The notes under the pieces are model-generated. The model was not told the origin of the DNA, searched no databases, and saw nothing but the letters and a program-made list of their open reading frames with translations. Shown here one piece after another: positions 5,763 through 8,272 of a DNA stretch of 8,272 nt. Position 1 is the first letter of the stretch; each line of letters begins with the position of its first letter. A program made the position numbers and the translations under genes. Source of the stretch: Bacteroidetes bacterium QH_10_64_37 (GTDB taxonomy: Bacteria > Bacteroidota > Rhodothermia > Rhodothermales > Salinibacteraceae); contig PXSZ01000049.1 of NCBI GenBank assembly GCA_003023105.1, forward strand, positions 1 to 8,272. The letters run 5' to 3'.

Positions 5763-8272
5763 ATGACAACCCAGGCTGCCCTGCTCACTTCTTCCGCTCG
5801 ATGCAGCCCTCTCGCCGTGCGATCTCATTTCTTAGGGGTCTCTGCCTCTCTCCTCGCACTGACGACGCTCATCTTCCTCGGCGTGCCGGATGCGCACGCT
5901 CAATATTTTGGGCGAAATAAGGTCCAGTACGACACCTTCAATTTTAAAACGCTGAATACGGAGCACTTCGGCCTCTACTTCTACCCGCCGGAGAAGCGGG
6001 CCGTACGCGACGCGGCCCGCATGGCCGAGCGGTGGTACGAGCGTCACACCGAAGTCTTTCTGAACCGCTTCAACGAAAGGAAGCCGATCATCTTCTACGC
6101 CAATGACGCCGACTTCAAGCAGACCAACGTCATACCGCAGCCCATCAGCCCCGGCACCGGCGCCTTTACGGAGCCGCTCCGCGAACGGGTCGTGATGCCC
6201 TTCTCCCCGTCGTACGGCGAGACGAACCACGTGCTAGGGCACGAGCTGGTACACTCTTTCCAGTACGACCTCGCGCTCAATGCGGACAGCCTCGACATTA
6301 GCCTCCAAAACCTTCCGACGTGGCTGGTCGAAGGAATGGCGGAGTATCTGTCGGTGGGGCGTCAAGACCCCCACACGGCCATGTGGATGCGGGACGCCGT
6401 GCGGCGCGACGACATGCCCTCCTTCGAGGGCCTGTCCAATCCGCAGGAGTACTTTCCCTACCGCTACGGGCAGGCCTACCTCGCCTACATCGGTGGCAAG
6501 TACGGCGATCAGGCCGTGACCAACCTCTTTAAGCGGGGCGGACAGGTGGGGCTCGATTCCACCTACGCGGAGCTATTCGGCATCTCGCCCGACTCGCTCA
6601 CGAAAGAATGGGTCCAGGCGACGCGCGACGCCTACCTTCCCCGCATGGAGGGCCGCACGCACCCCGACTCGGCCGGGACGAAGGTACTCGCGCCCGAGAC
6701 GAACGGTGGACGAATCAACATTTCTCCCTCTCTCAGTCCGGACGGGCGCTACGTGGCGTTCATCTCCGAGCGTGAACTCTTCCGGTTTAACCTGTACGTA
6801 GCGGACGCCAGGACCGGAGAGGTCATCGCGGAGCTTGAACGGGCTGGCACGACGACCCACTTCAACGCGCTGCGATTCATGAGCTCGGGCGGTACGTGGT
6901 CGCCTGACGGTCGTCGCCTTGCCTTCGTGAGCTACGAGAACGGCGACAACCAGATCACGATCTGGAACGTGCAGAAAGAGGAGATCACTCGGAATTTTTC
7001 GGTGAAAGGCGTCACCGCGCTGAAGAATCCGGCATGGTCGCCCGACGGAAACCGGCTCGCGTTCACCGGCACCGACGGGGGCATCAGCGACCTCTACGTG
7101 CTCGATCTGGAGACGAAGTCGGTCCGACAGCTCACGGATGACCGCTACGCGGATCTCGACCCCACCTGGTCGCCGGACGGCGAAACCATCGCCTTCTCGA
7201 CCGACCGCGCGGAGACGAATCTCGAGGTGCTCGCTCCGTCGAAGAACATGGACCTTGGGCTGATCGACGTGTCGAGCGGTGAGATTACCGTCCGCGAACC
7301 CTTTGGCAGTGCGCTGCACCACAACCCGCAGTTTTCGCCAGACGGGCAGAGCCTCTACTTCATTAGCACCCAGGACGGATTCAAGGACGTCTACCGCATG
7401 GAACTGGCCAGCGGAGACCTCTTCCGGGTGACGCGCTTGAAGACGGGCGTCAGCGGCATTACGGCCCTCTCCCCCGCCCTGTCCATTGCCCGACAGAGCG
7501 GCGACATGATGTTCTCGGTCTACGCCGACGACCGCTACACCGGGTTCCGCCGCCCGGCAGACGAGATCCAGGGCACGCCTCTCGGTGCCACGGCCGATCA
7601 GACGACGCCGGCGGGGACACCTGGACGTGCCGGCGTTTTGCCGCCGTACTCGCCGCAGGACATGGGACTCGTGGCGTCGTATCTCAACGATCCGACGACC
7701 GGGCTGCCGCCCGAGTCGGTGGACTACGAGGTCAACAGTTACGACCCCTCTCTTTCGCTTACGTCCATCGCGCCGCCCAGCGTGGGGGCGTCCGTCGGCG
7801 GCCCGTACGGCGGCGGACTGTCGGGGGGCATCGGGTTTCGGTTTGGCGACATGCTGGGCCACCGGAGCCTCACGGTGGCGGTGCAGGCGCAGGGCACCTT
7901 CCGTGACATCGGGGGCGGGGTGGCGTACATGAACCAGCGCGGGCAGTTCAACTGGGGCGGCTCCGTCAGCCACACGCCGCTTGTCTCTGGGTCAAACACG
8001 ATTCGATTAGGACGAACTCAAGCCGCAAGCATCGTTCGCCGCGCCTACATCACCTCCGCCAGCGGAAACTCTACGTATCCGCTGGACCCCACCCGGCGGT
8101 TCGAGTTCTCGCTCGGGGGCACGCGCTACGGGTTTGGCACGAACGTGCGCACTGCCGGCTTCGCCCCCGACAGCACGATTCGAGAAATCGAGAATGCCCT
8201 CAGCGGACGCGATCCAAAGTACCTCGCTACGGCCAGCGCGGCGTACGTGCGCGACTTTACGACGAACGGCCT
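5763..8272 (+). CDS. Exported zinc metallopeptidase (peptidase MA-like) with TolB-like propeller and outer-membrane barrel, C-terminus beyond window
   Basis: The frame is open from before 5763 to the right edge, giving 836 residues. Residues 1-46 form a signal peptide: Arg residues, a hydrophobic stretch (LGVSASLLALTTLIFLGV), then the cleavage site AHA before QYFGRNK. A gluzincin peptidase domain follows, with the zinc motif HELVH (160-164) and third ligand E190 in WLVEGMAEY, as in the peptidase MA family. Five WD40-like PD40/TolB propeller units carry SPDG at about residues 325, 380, 426, 470 and 525. After a Pro-rich linker (about 625-655), alternating Gly/aromatic strands begin (GGIGFRFGDMLGH at 689), resembling the beta-barrel of surface-antigen-type outer-membrane proteins. 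Relatives of this layout run past 1000 residues. The protein is therefore likely anchored in the outer membrane with peptidase and propeller on one face; its substrate is unknown. In-frame ATGs at 5715 and 5736 are alternatives, but 5763 gives the most normal signal peptide. Confidence 0.88.
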   Translation, partial: MTTQAALLTSSARCSPLAVRSHFLGVSASLLALTTLIFLGVPDAHAQYFGRNKVQYDTFNFKTLNTEHFGLYFYPPEKRAVRDAARMAERWYERHTEVFLNRFNERKPIIFYANDADFKQTNVIPQPISPGTGAFTEPLRERVVMPFSPSYGETNHVLGHELVHSFQYDLALNADSLDISLQNLPTWLVEGMAEYLSVGRQDPHTAMWMRDAVRRDDMPSFEGLSNPQEYFPYRYGQAYLAYIGGKYGDQAVTNLFKRGGQVGLDSTYAELFGISPDSLTKEWVQATRDAYLPRMEGRTHPDSAGTKVLAPETNGGRINISPSLSPDGRYVAFISERELFRFNLYVADARTGEVIAELERAGTTTHFNALRFMSSGGTWSPDGRRLAFVSYENGDNQITIWNVQKEEITRNFSVKGVTALKNPAWSPDGNRLAFTGTDGGISDLYVLDLETKSVRQLTDDRYADLDPTWSPDGETIAFSTDRAETNLEVLAPSKNMDLGLIDVSSGEITVREPFGSALHHNPQFSPDGQSLYFISTQDGFKDVYRMELASGDLFRVTRLKTGVSGITALSPALSIARQSGDMMFSVYADDRYTGFRRPADEIQGTPLGATADQTTPAGTPGRAGVLPPYSPQDMGLVASYLNDPTTGLPPESVDYEVNSYDPSLSLTSIAPPSVGASVGGPYGGGLSGGIGFRFGDMLGHRSLTVAVQAQGTFRDIGGGVAYMNQRGQFNWGGSVSHTPLVSGSNTIRLGRTQAASIVRRAYITSASGNSTYPLDPTRRFEFSLGGTRYGFGTNVRTAGFAPDSTIREIENALSGRDPKYLATASAAYVRDFTTNG

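Noticed and set aside
6573..7973. 466-codon open frame on the minus strand opposite the peptidase-barrel gene
   Set aside because: Arg/Val/His-rich low-information translation; the plus strand carries repeated SPDG propeller motifs in an unbroken frame.

Overview
The window is GC-rich, with acidic proteins, few recognisable Shine-Dalgarno sites, and protein families typical of Bacteroidota-like bacteria. An outer-membrane protein built as metallopeptidase, TolB-like propeller and barrel is one example. Together these suggest a member of the Salinibacter/Rhodothermota group or a similar halophilic relative. That assignment is an inference from composition and protein style; no marker gene is present.

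Left part (1-2573), all on the minus strand. It holds the first 68 residues of a minimal (MNT-type) nucleotidyltransferase that runs off the left edge, a 428-residue major facilitator transporter, and undecaprenyl-diphosphatase UppP, which recycles the lipid carrier for cell-wall synthesis. Between uppP and the transporter lies an imperfect inverted repeat made of 8-bp units (consensus ACGCCCAC). One arm is a textbook G-quadruplex motif. A third copy of the same repeat leads directly into the start codon of the phosphoesterase at 3236.

Middle part (2743-4803), plus strand. First comes a broken remnant of a heavy-metal P1B-type ATPase: a Cys-rich N-terminal metal-binding domain, a His-rich linker and an HMA CxxC motif, split by frameshifts and without an ATPase body. 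A small calcineurin-like metallophosphoesterase follows. Then a TPP (thiamine pyrophosphate) riboswitch precedes tenA, a thiamine-salvage aminopyrimidine hydrolase. The leader between aptamer and tenA has an exact 8-bp hairpin ending three bases before the ATG. Its left arm can pair equally well with the 5' edge of the aptamer, which suggests a switch acting on translation.

Right part (4970-8272). A ZIP-family metal transporter on the minus strand is disrupted by a tandem 4-bp duplication near its C-terminus and appears to lack its normal N-terminus. Divergent from it is a large exported protein, open to the right edge: a signal peptide, a gluzincin (HExxH...E) peptidase domain, five SPDG propeller repeats and the start of a predicted outer-membrane beta-barrel.

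The genes do not form one pathway. The region looks like a housekeeping/accessory mix in which two metal-transport genes have decayed. The best leads for new biology are the octamer repeat family, the tenA riboswitch expression platform, and the peptidase-propeller-barrel protein.
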